From Cacajao melanocephalus (taxonomy: Eukaryota; Chordata; Mammalia; Primates; Pitheciidae), in contig CAUYLG010044548.1 of assembly GCA_963573385.1 (NCBI GenBank), positions 62,001 through 126,000 on the forward strand: DNA of 64,000 nt. Reading direction: 5' to 3'. Positions 36,412 to 55,550 of the stretch are shown one piece after another. The notes beneath the pieces are model-generated. The model did not search any database, was not told the origin of the DNA, and saw only the letters and a program-made list of their open reading frames with translations. The position numbers and the translations under genes are program-made. Each line of letters begins with the position of its first letter. Positions within the stretch are counted from its first letter, which is position 1.

Positions 36412-39194
36412 ATGGCGGCAGATGGAGAGCGTTCCCCGCTGCTGTCCGAGCCTATCGACGGTGGCGCGGGCGGCAACGGTTTAGTGGGGCCAGGCGGGAG
36501 TGGGGCTGGGCCCGGGGGAGGCCTGACCCCCTCCGCACCACCATACGGAGCCGGTAAACATGCCCCGCCCCAGGGTAAGCCGGGGCGGGTCCGAGGTGCT
36601 CCCCAGGGGACTGTGAAAGCCGGGGAGGGGGCGGGACCGAGGGCGGAGGCGGGGCCCAGTCGCCAGGTGCGGGATTGCTGTACCTGTGACTGGGCGAGGC
36701 TTCCTTTTCCCCGAAATCGCGACTACAGCATGGGGACGGAAGGGGTTTCTGAGCAACCTGATAGAAGCGCCGATTATGAGAAGCCCTCCGAGCTTAGAGA
36801 GTTGAAGATCAGAAAGACTTCCCTACCACTGTGGAGCATCAGTGCGGGGTGTCTGCAAGTGATCCCAGCTCTTCTTTTGATTTGCTTCCTCTCCAGCATT
36901 TCCCCCGTTCCCCGAGGGGCATCCGGCCGTGTTGCCTGGGGAGGACCCACCCCCCTACTCACCCTTGACCAGCCCGGACAGTGGGAGTGCCCCTATGATC
37001 ACCTGCCGAGTCTGCCAATCTCTCATCAACGTGGAAGGCAAGATGCATCAGCATGTAGTCAAATGTGGTGTCTGCAATGAAGCCACCGTGAGTTAATACA
37101 AATCTATGAAATGGGCCCTGTTTCCTGGATCCTCTTTCTGGTCTCTTGATTCTAAACCCTGACCCTCCGGCTCTTTGCCAAGTGCTCTTGATTACACCCA
37201 GGTTTCAGTTCCAGGTGTCTCACACAGCTGTTTTCCCAGAAGCCGCTCACCAAAGCTAATGCTTACTGTTACTCATCTTCACACATAGCAAATATCATGA
37301 TATAGTCTTTCATTTCTCCTTCCTGGCTAGCACCTTATCTTTCTGATCTCATAAAGTCTTTTTGGAGGGAAGTGGAAGGGATTGGGATTAGAGGTTTGCT
37401 TGCTGATGACCCTATTATTCTCTAGCCAATCAAGAATGCACCCCCAGGGAAAAAATATGTTCGATGCCCCTGTAACTGTCTCCTTATCTGCAAAGTGACA
37501 TCCCAACGGATTGCATGCCCCCGGCCCTACTGGTAAGAGGCATAAGGTGGAGAAGGGCATAAGTGGGGAACTGGAAAGTCAAAAAAGAATAAACGTATGT
37601 AGAGAATGTAAAGGGGAGAGAGCCTAGGGTTTATTAGGAGGAAAAAAGGCTATGGAGCATGTGTCTCAGGAATGTTATAGCTGTCTTTCTCATTTCTCAA
37701 TAAAGATATTGGGATGAAATGATGTCCTTTACTTAGTAAAGATATTGGGATGAAATGATGTCCTTTAGGAAAAGGACATCCTTGGGGACTGGGTGTGTTA
37801 TTCTAAGGTCAGGAGGGGTATTAGGGACCTGAAGTTTAAGCAGTGCTCTTTCTTTCTCAAGGATTCTTGAGGGTATACAGTTAGGGGACTGAGTATCTAA
37901 GTGTACAGAGAAATCGAATGACTTGATAGAGAGGCAGGGAGTAGGGGATGTGCAACAGGGACCGTGTGGGGATTTTTAGGATTAAAAGCTTTTCAAATAC
38001 AATCTTTTTCTTTTGTACAGCAAAAGAATCATCAACCTGGGGCCTGTGCATCCCGGACCTCTGAGTCCAGAACCACAACCCATGGGTGTCAGGGTTATCT
38101 GTGGACATTGCAAGAATACTTTTCTGGTAAGGAAGGGGTATTGGAAAGGGGAGGGAAAAGGAGACTAGGAGTCATTTCAAATGTATTTCTCCAAGTAACG
38201 ATAATGACCCAGAAAGGTCTGTCCTGTGGGAACATGTTCTGCATTCCCACCCCAAGGTTCTCACTGAGGGGGACCCTGCTTCTGTTACTATTTTTGTTTC
38301 CTTTCTTTACAGTGGACAGAGTTCACAGACCGCACCTTGGCACGTTGTCCTCACTGCAGGAAAGTGTAAGTGATTAGGGATTGAGCTGGTGATTGAGTGA
38401 TGTATGGAGTAAAAACTTCAGGGCCATAGAAAGCATTCATTTCTATTTGCCTCCCTACAGGTCATCTATTGGGCGCAGATACCCACGTAAACGATGTATC
38501 TGCTGCTTCTTGCTTGGCTTGCTTTTGGCAGTCACTGCCACTGGCCTTGCTGTGAGTACCCTTGCCCCACCTCTTTAATTCTTCAGCCTCATCTCCATAG
38601 GCTAAGATTTGGGAAATTGCTGCCCTAAAGAAAATGTAAGAAACTTGGGGGAGTAGTTTTGTTTTAATATACACATGAGCTAAAGTGGAAGGCAGCAGAT
38701 AAAACAGTCTTTATTATTAATAAAAGAGTGAAAAACAGCCATCCTCTCTCTGTAGGATGAGGATAGGACAGTGGAGAAGTGCTTAATGTAAGAGTTGCTA
38801 TTTGCAAACCTGGCTCACTTGTCAGATATTAAGAAAAACTGACAGATAAGTATGGGATGAGATGAGTATGTTATTGCCTAAGGGAAGGGAGCTAAACAAC
38901 TATCTTTAAGAAGGTCCCTGAGGGTGGCTACATGTGGATAGGAAACAAGGACTGAAGCTTGAGTTATTACTGTTCTTAGGACTAATAGGAGGTAGTGGAG
39001 ACCAACATTAACCCCATCTTTGTTTTCTTCTTCCTCCGTACCTTCATCAGTTTGGCACATGGAAGCATGCACGGCGATATGGAGGCATCTATGCCGCCTG
39101 GGCATTGGTCATCCTGTTGGCTGTGCTGTGTTTGGGCCGGGCCCTTTATTGGGCCTGTATGAAGGTCAGCCACCCTGTCCAGAACTTCTCCTGA
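36412..39194 (+). CDS. PIP4P1: type 1 phosphatidylinositol-4,5-bisphosphate 4-phosphatase (TMEM55B)
   Basis: A late-endosomal and lysosomal membrane protein, reported to remove the 4-phosphate of PtdIns(4,5)P2 and to recruit JIP4 for lysosome positioning. Seven exons: 36412-36553, 36897-37087, 37426-37532, 38021-38126, 38313-38365, 38461-38551 and 39051-39194. They total 834 nt, 277 codons. The start [18 protein letters not shown] lies in a good context (CAGCCATGG). After a proline/glycine-rich N-terminus come cysteine-rich zinc-ribbon-like blocks ([49 protein letters not shown]). Two membrane helices follow: [17 protein letters not shown] and [16 protein letters not shown]. The predicted protein matches the human one as I remember it throughout. 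An alternative exon 1 donor 21 nt downstream would give a 284-residue form. Confidence 0.97.
37701..37767 (+). repeat. 36-bp tandem duplication in PIP4P1 intron 3
   Basis: A 31-base sequence beginning TAAAGATATTGGGATGAAAT at 37701 is repeated without a mismatch from 37737. CTTAG separates the copies. Confidence 0.9.
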
Positions 39195-39872
39195 GCCTGA
39201 TGACCCACAAGACTGTGCCTGGCCCCTCCCTGGTGGGGACAGTGACACTACAAAGGGAGCTGGGGTAGTAAATGGCTCCCTGGGCTTCTATAAGGAAGCC
39301 AAGCAGCTGCCTTCCTTTTCCCTGGGGAGAGGTAGGAAGGAACCAGGCCCTCACTTAGGTTTGGAGGGGCAGGTAAGACCACTGCTGACCATCTGCTTTC
39401 CTCCAAGGGTTGCTGTGTCTAGGGTGAAGTAGGCAAATGTTGCCCTTAAAACTGGGTCCTAAAGACGGTTCCAGCCTTGTCCTTCCTGTGTGCTCCCTGA
39501 GAGCCATTCCTGTCCCTTATACATTCCAGGGCAGGGTGGGGGTGGGTAGCCCTGGGGGTTCCCCTCCTTCTTGTGCACCATTGGGACTTTGCTGCTGCTA
39601 TTGCACTTCACCAGGGGTCGGCTCTGGCCTCAGTACCCTCAGTCTCCTCTCCCCACATTGTGTCCTGTGGGGGTGGGGTCAGCCGCTGCTCTGTACAGAA
39701 CCACAGGAACTGATGTATATATAACTATTTAATGTGGGATATGTTCCCCTATTCCTGTATTTCCCCTAATTCCTCCTTCCAACCTTTTTTACCCCCCCAG
39801 TTGCAGTATTTAACTGGGCTGGGTAGGGTTGCTCTGTCTTTGGGGAGGTTAGGGACTTATCCTGTGCTTGTA

Positions 39873-39878
39873 AATAAA
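39873..39878 (+). terminator. PIP4P1: PIP4P1 polyadenylation signal
   Basis: AATAAA in TTGTAAATAAATAAGG, about 680 bases after the stop, giving a 3' UTR of ~700 bases. Confidence 0.8.
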
Positions 39879-40005
39879 TAAGGTCATGACTCTACCCTTT
39901 TTCAGTTGTTAACTAACTTGAATGCATGAAAATATAAGGAGGAAGGGAATGTGTAGCCCCACGAAGGGGTAAGACACAAAGACAGCAAGGATGAAACTAT
40001 GGCTT

Positions 40006-40011
40006 TTTATT
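40006..40011 (-). terminator. APEX1: APEX1 polyadenylation signal
   Basis: TTTATT on the plus strand is AATAAA for APEX1, about 240 bases past its stop and only 127 bases from the PIP4P1 signal. The two genes therefore end tail to tail. Confidence 0.75.
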
Positions 40012-40251
40012 TTCATGTGGATAATTCAAACAAAGTCACTAGTAGCCTTTGTTCAGTTTTTTTTTTCTAAAAGAAACCCTCAAAAAAATCTTGAGCTTAA
40101 AATTAATCTAAGTCTGTTACAAGAGCCTGGCTGGAGGATTCCTATTTTTATAGATGAGAAATACAATGCAGATTTCTCTGAAGAGTGTTTAAAGAAGGAA
40201 TGGTAGTTTAGGGGGCTTATTTCCCAGGCTCCAAGTGATTTAGGGGTGGTG

Positions 40252-42112
40252 TCACAGTGCTAGGTATAGGGTGATAGGACAGTGATCACTGCCGAGAGCC
40301 TTGGAACGGATCTTGCTATCACACAATGCAGGTAACAGAGAGTGGGACAACAAAAAATAATCAAGGCGCCAGCCAACATTCTTGGATCGAGCATTCATCA
40401 TGTAAGTCCAAAAGGTGTAGGCATAGGCTGTGTTGGGATAGAGGTGCCTAAAGCTGTCAGCCAGTGGCACAGCCTGCAGTAATTCCCCAAAGCCTTGGCG
40501 CTCTTGTGGCGTGAAGCCAGCATTCTTTTTGTTTCCCTTGGGGTTGCGAAGGTCAATTTCTTCATGCGCTACATTGAGGTCTCCACACAACACAAGGGGC
40601 TTTCGGGAAGCCAGGCCCTTCAGGAACTTGCGAAAGGCTTCATCCCAGCGCTGCCGGTACTCCAGTCGTACTAGACCCCGGCCTGCGTTGGGTACATATA
40701 CTGTTACCAGCACAAACGAGTCAAATTCAGCCACAATCACCCGGCCTTCCTGATCATGCTCCTCCTCACCTACAGAAATGATGAAACAGAATTAGCATAA
40801 AAAACCGTAAGAAAAGAGAAAGCAATCGAGGTGGGGCAGAGATGGAGAAATAGAAATTGGTTTTGAAGAGCTCAGGCATTAGGGATTAATAGGGTCTCAC
40901 CTATGCCATAAGAAACTTTGAGTGGGCACTGGCGGGAAAGTAGGCCCACGCCACTGTACCCTTCCTTATCCGAGGGAGCTGACCAGTATTGATGAGGGAG
41001 TCCGGGCAGCTCTTGAAGTTCACCTGGTAGTTTGTTCTCTGAACATTTGGTCTCTTGAAGGCACAGTATATCTGGGGCTTCTTCCTTTACCCACTGTAAG
41101 TGAAAAGGTGGAAAACATCAATTCAGCAAAACATTTATTGAATATGTGCTAAGTCATAGATAATGCACAGGTTAAACAGTCCCTTGGCCTAAGGAGTTCA
41201 GGTCAAGTAGTACAATATTTAAACAATTATAAGCTATATAAATAACTAATAAAGGGAGACAAAGTATTACATGCTATATTAAGGAGATTGTGTTTTTTCC
41301 ATAAGCAGTGGATAGCAAGCTAAGATTTTTAAGCTGTAGTTAATGGAATGGAGGACATGCTGAAAATAAAATGGAGGAAGTATAGTAAAGAGGTTTTTGC
41401 AACAGTCTGGGAAGAGAACATTAAACGAAAATGGCAATGGAAATAAATAGAATGGAAAGAAACGGACATTTAGGAAATAACTGGCAAAACGTGGGGAAGC
41501 CCCACATCTCTCCTGGGCAGGAGAAAAAACAGCCTGAAGGCTAAACGGAAAAAAGGGGTGACTAAACCCTAAGATCATTCAATACTAAAGAATATCTCTA
41601 CCAAAGTAGAAAATGATATTTAAAAAAAAGAAAAATATATCTCTTCCCCTCCTTAAATTCCACTCACATCTAATCCTTTCTTCTTAATCCAGGCTCGAAG
41701 CCCATCCACATTCCAAGAACAGATCTTGAGTGTGGCAGGTTTGCCACTGGGTGAGGTTTTCTGATCTGGGGGGTCCTCATACAGGGCTGGGCCCTCTCCT
41801 GCTGCCTCTTTGTCGTTTTTTTTTGCGGCCGTCTTACTCTTCTTGGCCTCTGGCTCTATAAAATGAGTAATACATAGTGACAAAAAGTTGGTGGTTTCTA
41901 ACCTCGATCCGGCGTTAACTACAGAGCCAACGAAAGTGTGCGGTTACTGCGACTTCTTCACAAACCCCTGCAAAAATGAGCAGCTCGTAGTTACCGCTAT
42001 CAAGGGAATTCCTGCCGCAGCTTCTAGGAAGAGGGGCTCATTTCATTCTCTTACCCGTCTTGAGCTCTTCCCCGTCTTCTGCCACCGCTCCCTTTTTCCC
42101 ACGCTTCGGCAT
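40252..42112 (-). CDS. APEX1: AP endonuclease 1 / redox factor Ref-1
   Basis: APE1 is the main apurinic/apyrimidinic endonuclease of base-excision repair and a nuclear redox activator. Four coding exons: 42112-42055, 41855-41668, 41093-40901 and 40769-40252. They total 957 nt, 318 codons, the human length. The start [19 protein letters not shown] opens the basic nuclear-localisation tail, followed by [15 protein letters not shown]. The endonuclease/exonuclease/phosphatase fold follows, with redox Cys65 and Asn68/Asp70 ([10 protein letters not shown]), metal-binding Glu96 (LQETKCSE), Asp210/Asn212 ([10 protein letters not shown]) and the Asp308-His309 pair (LGSDHCPIT). Residue 148 is Glu ([10 protein letters not shown]), the position of the human Asp148Glu polymorphism. 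Other differences from remembered human: VTVYVPNAG and [10 protein letters not shown]. An upstream non-coding exon is expected near 42200-42300 but its bounds are not clear. Confidence 0.97.
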
Positions 42113-42299
42113 TCCCGTAACGAACGCCTTTCGGCGGCACCTGTACCGCGTCGCCCACCGAAGGAGTATTTTACCGCGTTGCCTACAGACGCAAAGAAAT
42201 GAAACCAGCTAAAACTGGGGAGAAGACTCCCCCCTGGAGCGTCCCCGCACCAGGTCCCGCTTTTCAAACCACGTTGTTTCTAAATCCTTTCCCCGCCTT

Positions 42300-50267
<7,968 letters not shown>

Positions 50268-50419
50268 TAAGATTAACAGAATCAGAGTAGATAGTTCCCT
50301 AATTGGAACCCTAAGGACCCTGTGCGTCAGTCTCTATCCTGATGTCGTGGGAATCCTAGCAAAGCTATAGACTCCAAGCAGGGCTTGGGGTCCTTTGTGG
50401 AACCCCAAGATGACTCAGC

Positions 50420-50425
50420 AATAAA
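50420..50425 (+). terminator. OSGEP: OSGEP polyadenylation signal
   Basis: AATAAA in CAGCAATAAAATTC, 153 bases after the stop, with a T/G-rich downstream element at 50429-50475. Confidence 0.85.
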
Positions 50426-50559
50426 ATTCTTTTTTGTTTGTTTTTTGGTTTTGTATGTTGGTGGTTGGATGGTGTCGTTCGGGACCAATATGTAGATTTG
50501 GTGCTTGATAAATTCTTGTTGGAGGCTGCTGCTGTGGAGCCAAGAACGAGCTATCCTTT

Positions 50560-50685
50560 TTTTTTTCCTTTTCTTTTTTTTGGTTAATAAATGGAATCTT
50601 GCTGTGTTGCCCAGACTGGTCTTGAACTGGGCTCAAGCAGTCTTATCACCTCAGCCTCCTGAGTAGACATGCCATTGTACGTGGC
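50560..50685 (-). repeat. Alu-related fragment
   Basis: Antisense partial: GAATCTTGCTGTGTTGCCCA to CTCAGCCTCCTGAGTAG. Confidence 0.7.
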
Positions 50686-50805
50686 AACAATAGTATTATA
50701 ACTATTATTATTTCAGTATCAGGTCCTGTGCTAACTGCTTTACATTCATTCTCTCATTTAAATTCTTTGAAGTAGATACTCAAGATTTCTCTTCAAATAG
50801 CCTGG

Positions 50806-51140
50806 AGGCTGGGTGCAATGGCTCACGCCTGTTTTCCCAGTGCTTTGGGAGGCCAAGGCAGGAGGATCCCTTGAGCCCAGGAGTTTAAGCCTAGCCCGGG
50901 CAACATAGCAAGACACCATCTATTCGAAAAATTTAAAAATTACCTGGGCATGGTGGTGCACTATAGCTCCCTGGGAGCAGTGGCTCAATCACAGCTCACT
51001 GTAGTCCCAGCTCCGAGGGAGGCTGAGGTAGGAAGATAGCTTGGGCCCAGGAGTTTGAGATCACAGTGAGCTGTGATTCTGCCACTGCACTCAAGCCTGG
51101 GTGACAACAAAACCTTGTCTCTTAAAAACAAACAAAACAG
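50806..51140 (+). repeat. Alu with internal duplication
   Basis: Plus-strand Alu, longer than usual. About 40 bases of antisense-type text (CAGTGGCTCAATCACAGCTC) are embedded near 50977-51003. Confidence 0.8.
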
Positions 51141-51149
51141 TCTAGAGAT

Positions 51150-52460
51150 TGGTCTAATTTGTAACTCTAGAGTAAAACTGCCTCTACTCCATATACTTTC
51201 CCTTACATGCACTTCCATTGGCAGGAAGTGCATACTTTCCCCAGATGCACATCCCTCTCTACCGCAAACAGCAGAACGAGTCTCATTCCCTTTACCTTGT
51301 TGATGTTGATGTCAGTCACCACAGTTAGTCCTAAACTACTGACTCATCTCATCTCTTACACTTAATAACTGATCTCCACTGTTTTGTTGGCGTCTACCTA
51401 CCTTTTCTAACTAGCAGCTCTTCCACTGCGCCCTCTGAAACTGATAGCAAGTCATATGTCAAATTCTCTGTATCTCAGCCTCTTCTCTGAATGTTCCCTT
51501 CACATTCACACTCTTCAGACTTGATTTCTTACGAGGACTTTACTCGGTAGTGGTGGTGTTTTCCCTCTCGCACCCAGTGTTCCGCTGGGCCTGGAGGTGG
51601 TGCACGTGTCCTCATTTTTTCTCATACTGTTTCCAGACCATTGTCCCTCATCCCTAGTACCCTTCTGCTTTGAAACAAACTACCACACGAACACCACTGT
51701 TGTCATAAATCTTGAGGATTTCAGTATTCAGGTAGATCATTCTAACACCACTTCAACCACTTACTTCCTTGGTCATGTTCTAGAGCTGCAGGTCCTCCAC
51801 ATCTGTTTCAAACAGCCCACTCTCTGCTACCACCACCCCCTATCTTTCCAGTTCATTTTCGTTCGTGTGCTAAATCCAGCAGTTCTTCCCTTCACCAGGA
51901 CCTATGGTCCACTGATCATACTTCCTTTCACAGATTTTATCCCCCACGTGTTTTTATTTTCCTCCTTCTTCAGCTAAATTCCTATAATCCGCCTCATTTT
52001 CCTTCCCCTCTTTTGCTTTTGGCATATTCAACCGATCACCTACTTTAGACCCATGGAGCCGAAAGGGCTAGTAAAAAATAGCTATGCTGACTGATCTTTG
52101 AATTTATGACCGTGATACTAAACTGGGTCCTTTATGCCACCCATAAATAGTCCATTTCTCTAGTCCTTTCACTTGCCGTCTTCTCTAGTAACTCTTTCAG
52201 ACCTTCTGTCCTCTCAAATCTCTAACAGCTTCCCCTATTCTCTGACCTTGGTTCCTATTTCAGTAAGAAAATAGAAGCAATCAGTATACATTTACAGTCT
52301 TCTACCCTTGAAATTAACCACCTTCAAGTATCTGTACCCATGTCCTCTGCCTGCCTTCCTGTTACCATGAACCAGTATTTCTCAACCAGAGCTGATTTTG
52401 CTTCTCAGAGGACACTGGATTGTCACCGCGGATTAGAGGATACTTTACTGATTACAAGTC
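51150..52460. other. old LINE-like sequence, unassigned
   Basis: Pyrimidine-rich, diverged text similar in style to old LINE coding regions. The 126-codon open frame at 51597-51977 has no recognisable domain. I see no gene. Confidence 0.35.
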
Positions 52461-52461
52461 A

Positions 52462-52728
<267 letters not shown>

Positions 52729-52739
52729 TCAAGGGATAA

Positions 52740-53850
52740 TTCTCTCTCTTCCTGGAGACTCAGTATTTCCTTCTCTCCTGAATCTTGCCATCAGCACACA
52801 AAGATGCCACTGTTTTCCTCATTATACAAATAATGCTCTCTTGACCCCGTTTGCCCTTCCAACTGCTTCCCATTTTTCTGTTTCACTTTACAGCAAAACT
52901 TAAAAAGACTTGTCTTCAATTTCTCTTTAAAATCTCCACCAAAACGATTCCTACCACATTCACTAATGACTTGCACATAGCTAAATCTAATGGCATATTC
53001 TTCATCTTCAGAAGCTATCAGAAGCATTTGGCACTTCCTCTTTGAAACAGTTTCCTTACTTGGCTTTAGGATGCATTCTCTCGTCTGCCTCCTAGCTTAC
53101 TGACTGCCCTTTCTTAGTCTCCTTTGCCAGTTTCTCCTCATCTCCACAGAGTTTAGTCCTCAGACTGCTCTCTTTACACATATACCTGCAGTGACTTCAT
53201 CTAGTTGTATACATTAAAATCATTTTGATGCGGGTGACTCCCGGTTATAGCTCCAACCTGGACTTCCATCCCAAATACCTAGCTGCCCATTGGCACCTCT
53301 GTTTGGATGTTTAATAGGCATCTCAAATTTAACATATTCAAAATTGCACTTAACTTCTCCAACTTAGTGCTGTCGTCTTTCTTATTTCTGTTAATGACAA
53401 CTCCATCCTTCTAGTTGTTCATGCCAAAGTATCTTTGGCGGTTTTCTTTCTTCTCCAGTTCATCAGATCCTCTTGGCTCCACCTTCAGAGTATATCCAGA
53501 ATTCCCTTTCTCCTTACTTCCACTGCTGCCACTGTGGATCAAGTATTTGTAGATCAAGTATCTGCAGTGGCAGCAGTGGAAGTGAGGAGAAATGTGAGGA
53601 GAATTCTGTATCTTCAGGATTATTGTCGTAGCTGGTCTTTCTCCGTTCACCGTTGCCACTTAGAGTCAATTCTCCACACAGCAGCCAGCGTGAATAGTGC
53701 TAGCATGGAAACCAGATCATGTTACTCTTCTGCTCAAAACCCTCAGTGTTTTCTTACATCAAAGGAAAAACCAGAGTGTTTTTTAAAGGCCCGTGAGGCC
53801 CTCTCTGATCCACTCTGCTCTTCCCACTTTCATCCACTACTCAGTTCCTT
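52740..53850 (+). repeat. L2 LINE remnant
   Basis: Recognisable L2 end: CACATTCACTAATGACTTGC, AGTTTAGTCCTCAGACTGCT, TGTTTAATAGGCATCTCAAA and, near the 3' end, AGATCATGTTACTCTTCTGC. Many stops. It carries an internal hairpin at 53512-53587. Confidence 0.65.
53512..53587. repeat. 23-bp inverted repeat with 30-base loop
   Basis: CACTTCCACTGCTGCCACTG-type arm at 53512-53534 pairs with 53565-53587 with one mismatch. The loop contains GATCAAGTAT twice. Confidence 0.9.
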
Positions 53851-55343
53851 GTTTGCTTGGCTCCAGCGACACGAGTTTTTCCGTTGGCCTTTAAACACCG
53901 CAGTTGTCCTCTGAGGTGGGAGCAGAGCATTGGCCACTTGGTAAATGCAGAGTTCATTTTCTAGTCCTTTTCTGGTTTTCATGTCCCTATCTTCCCTTTT
54001 CTGTTCTCCCTGGAACTTGGAGAACTTGGGACTTCCTGGGGAGCCATAGAGTCCCTACCTTCATTACTGAGGCAGTACACATCCACTGTCCTCCGGCCCT
54101 GCTTGGATTGGAACATTGTTTGAGGCTGCTGGAGTAAGGATGCTGCCTGAGAAGAGAGGAGAAAAGAATGAGACAAACTCCTTACGCAGCTGAGCAATTG
54201 CTCCTTGTGCCGTACCTCTCTTCCCCCAAGAGAATTACTGCTATTCCAGAGAAATGTCCTGTGGCTTCTCTCCACATGAACTAACCATATTCCTATTTCA
54301 TTTTCCTGAGCGCCTGCTTCTCTAACCCACTCTCCAACTGTGTTTTTCCTAAAACAGGACATGTTTTAGGATTGGTCTACTTTCTGCTACGTATCTATCC
54401 CTATGACATCCAAATATTCTGGGTTTACTGGGAAAAGTGGGGCTATAACACAAAATAATCTTAACTTTCTACTAAGGATGCCCCAAATGTAAACTGGCAA
54501 GATGTGTAATATTATTAGAATTAGGGTAGTATCAGAAACCCTTTTCTAGAATTGGACCATAGCCCTTCCTGACCACACTCCAGCTCACCCTACTACGTTT
54601 TATTTTTTGATCAAAATTTCTCCCACCTGAATTTAGAAGATACATTTAAAGCTTTCCCCTACCCCAAACATTTCAGGAGAACTAAACCTCAAGCAAAATT
54701 CATTTCTCTCACACCTGGTACCCAATTCTATTCAGTCTTAGGTCTTGGTAACTCTAGATGAGTTCATGTGCCTCCCAGATTGTCTTTGAGAGCCAATTTC
54801 TATACCTCTCACACCATGTCCTTCTCTTAGGTGTCTTTTCACTCACCTTGAGCTTGGTGTTGAGTAGCCAGGCTTAACCCTCCTGGCATCCTTATGAGGC
54901 TCTGCCATAGTTGTAGTCAAAGGCATCACTTTATGGAGAGGAGAGAAAAGGAGATCTAGGAGAAAAAGATGAAGCAGTGGGGGTCTTTTTCCTGGGGACA
55001 CAGGCACTGCTGGGCAGCTGTGGGAAACAAGGGCTTCACCATGATTATATTTCCTGTTATTTGTAGTTCCTGACCATTTGTATGCCCATGTTACCCTTCT
55101 TTATCTCACACTTACAGTAGAATACCTATGTAATATTCCACAGCAGATACAGGCCCTTTCTGCCAATTTTGCTGATATCCCAAGACCAGCACATTGGACT
55201 TTAGTTGGTTCAAACATGAGACCTGAAAGGAGAAGCAATGAGGAAAGAAGGGGATATGGTATGTTGGGTGAGGGGTGACCAGAAGACTTCCTTTTTCTCC
55301 ACTACCCCTCCCAGAATTCAGGAAGCTAGTTTCCTTCTGTTTC

Positions 55344-55395
55344 TGAGCAGATAGCCCTGCAGAGGTTCATGGTTCTTTCCCAAAAAGCCAAAAGT
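55344..55395 (-). pseudogene. second copy of one SLC12 exon
   Basis: After an acceptor-like TTCTTGCAG, the frame reads TFGFLGKNHEPLQGYLL. This is the same exon as 56779-56649 ([14 protein letters not shown]). About 26 of 31 bases agree over the stretch ending GGCTATCTGCTCA. It lies downstream of the 55671 exon, out of order for a single gene, so it is a partial duplicate or a trace of a tandem paralogue. Confidence 0.7.
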
Positions 55396-55459
55396 CTGCA
55401 AGAACCAGTCATGTAGTATTAAAGAATAAAGTAGACCAACTGGGAACTGTGATAAACTG

Positions 55460-55550
55460 GAGAGCACCTGCCTTGTCCCACAGGAGAGGAGCTACTCAGC
55501 CCCAGCTAACTGTGTCATGCGGGATGGAGGGCCCAGGATTAGCAGATGCC
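55460..55550 (-). pseudogene. possible further SLC12 exon remnant
   Basis: The minus frame HLLILGPPSRM after an AG at the expected place resembles the family's CLVLTGPPNFRP segment, which should follow VNWGSS...KNF. The match is short, so it is tentative. Confidence 0.35.

Noticed and set aside
36403..37080. 225-codon open frame across PIP4P1 exon 1, intron 1 and exon 2
   Set aside because: It is the exon 1 frame running through a 343-base GC-rich intron; exon 2 is then read out of frame. The splice sites and the known protein show the intron is removed.
51597..51977. 126-codon plus-strand frame
   Set aside because: It lies in old LINE-like sequence and has no domain.
55081..55130. A second match to the FNYGVCV segment of SLC12 just past the 55116 donor
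   Set aside because: A weak in-frame resemblance (NMGIQM) turned out to be chance. The true exon for that segment is at 54928-54847 with its own acceptor.
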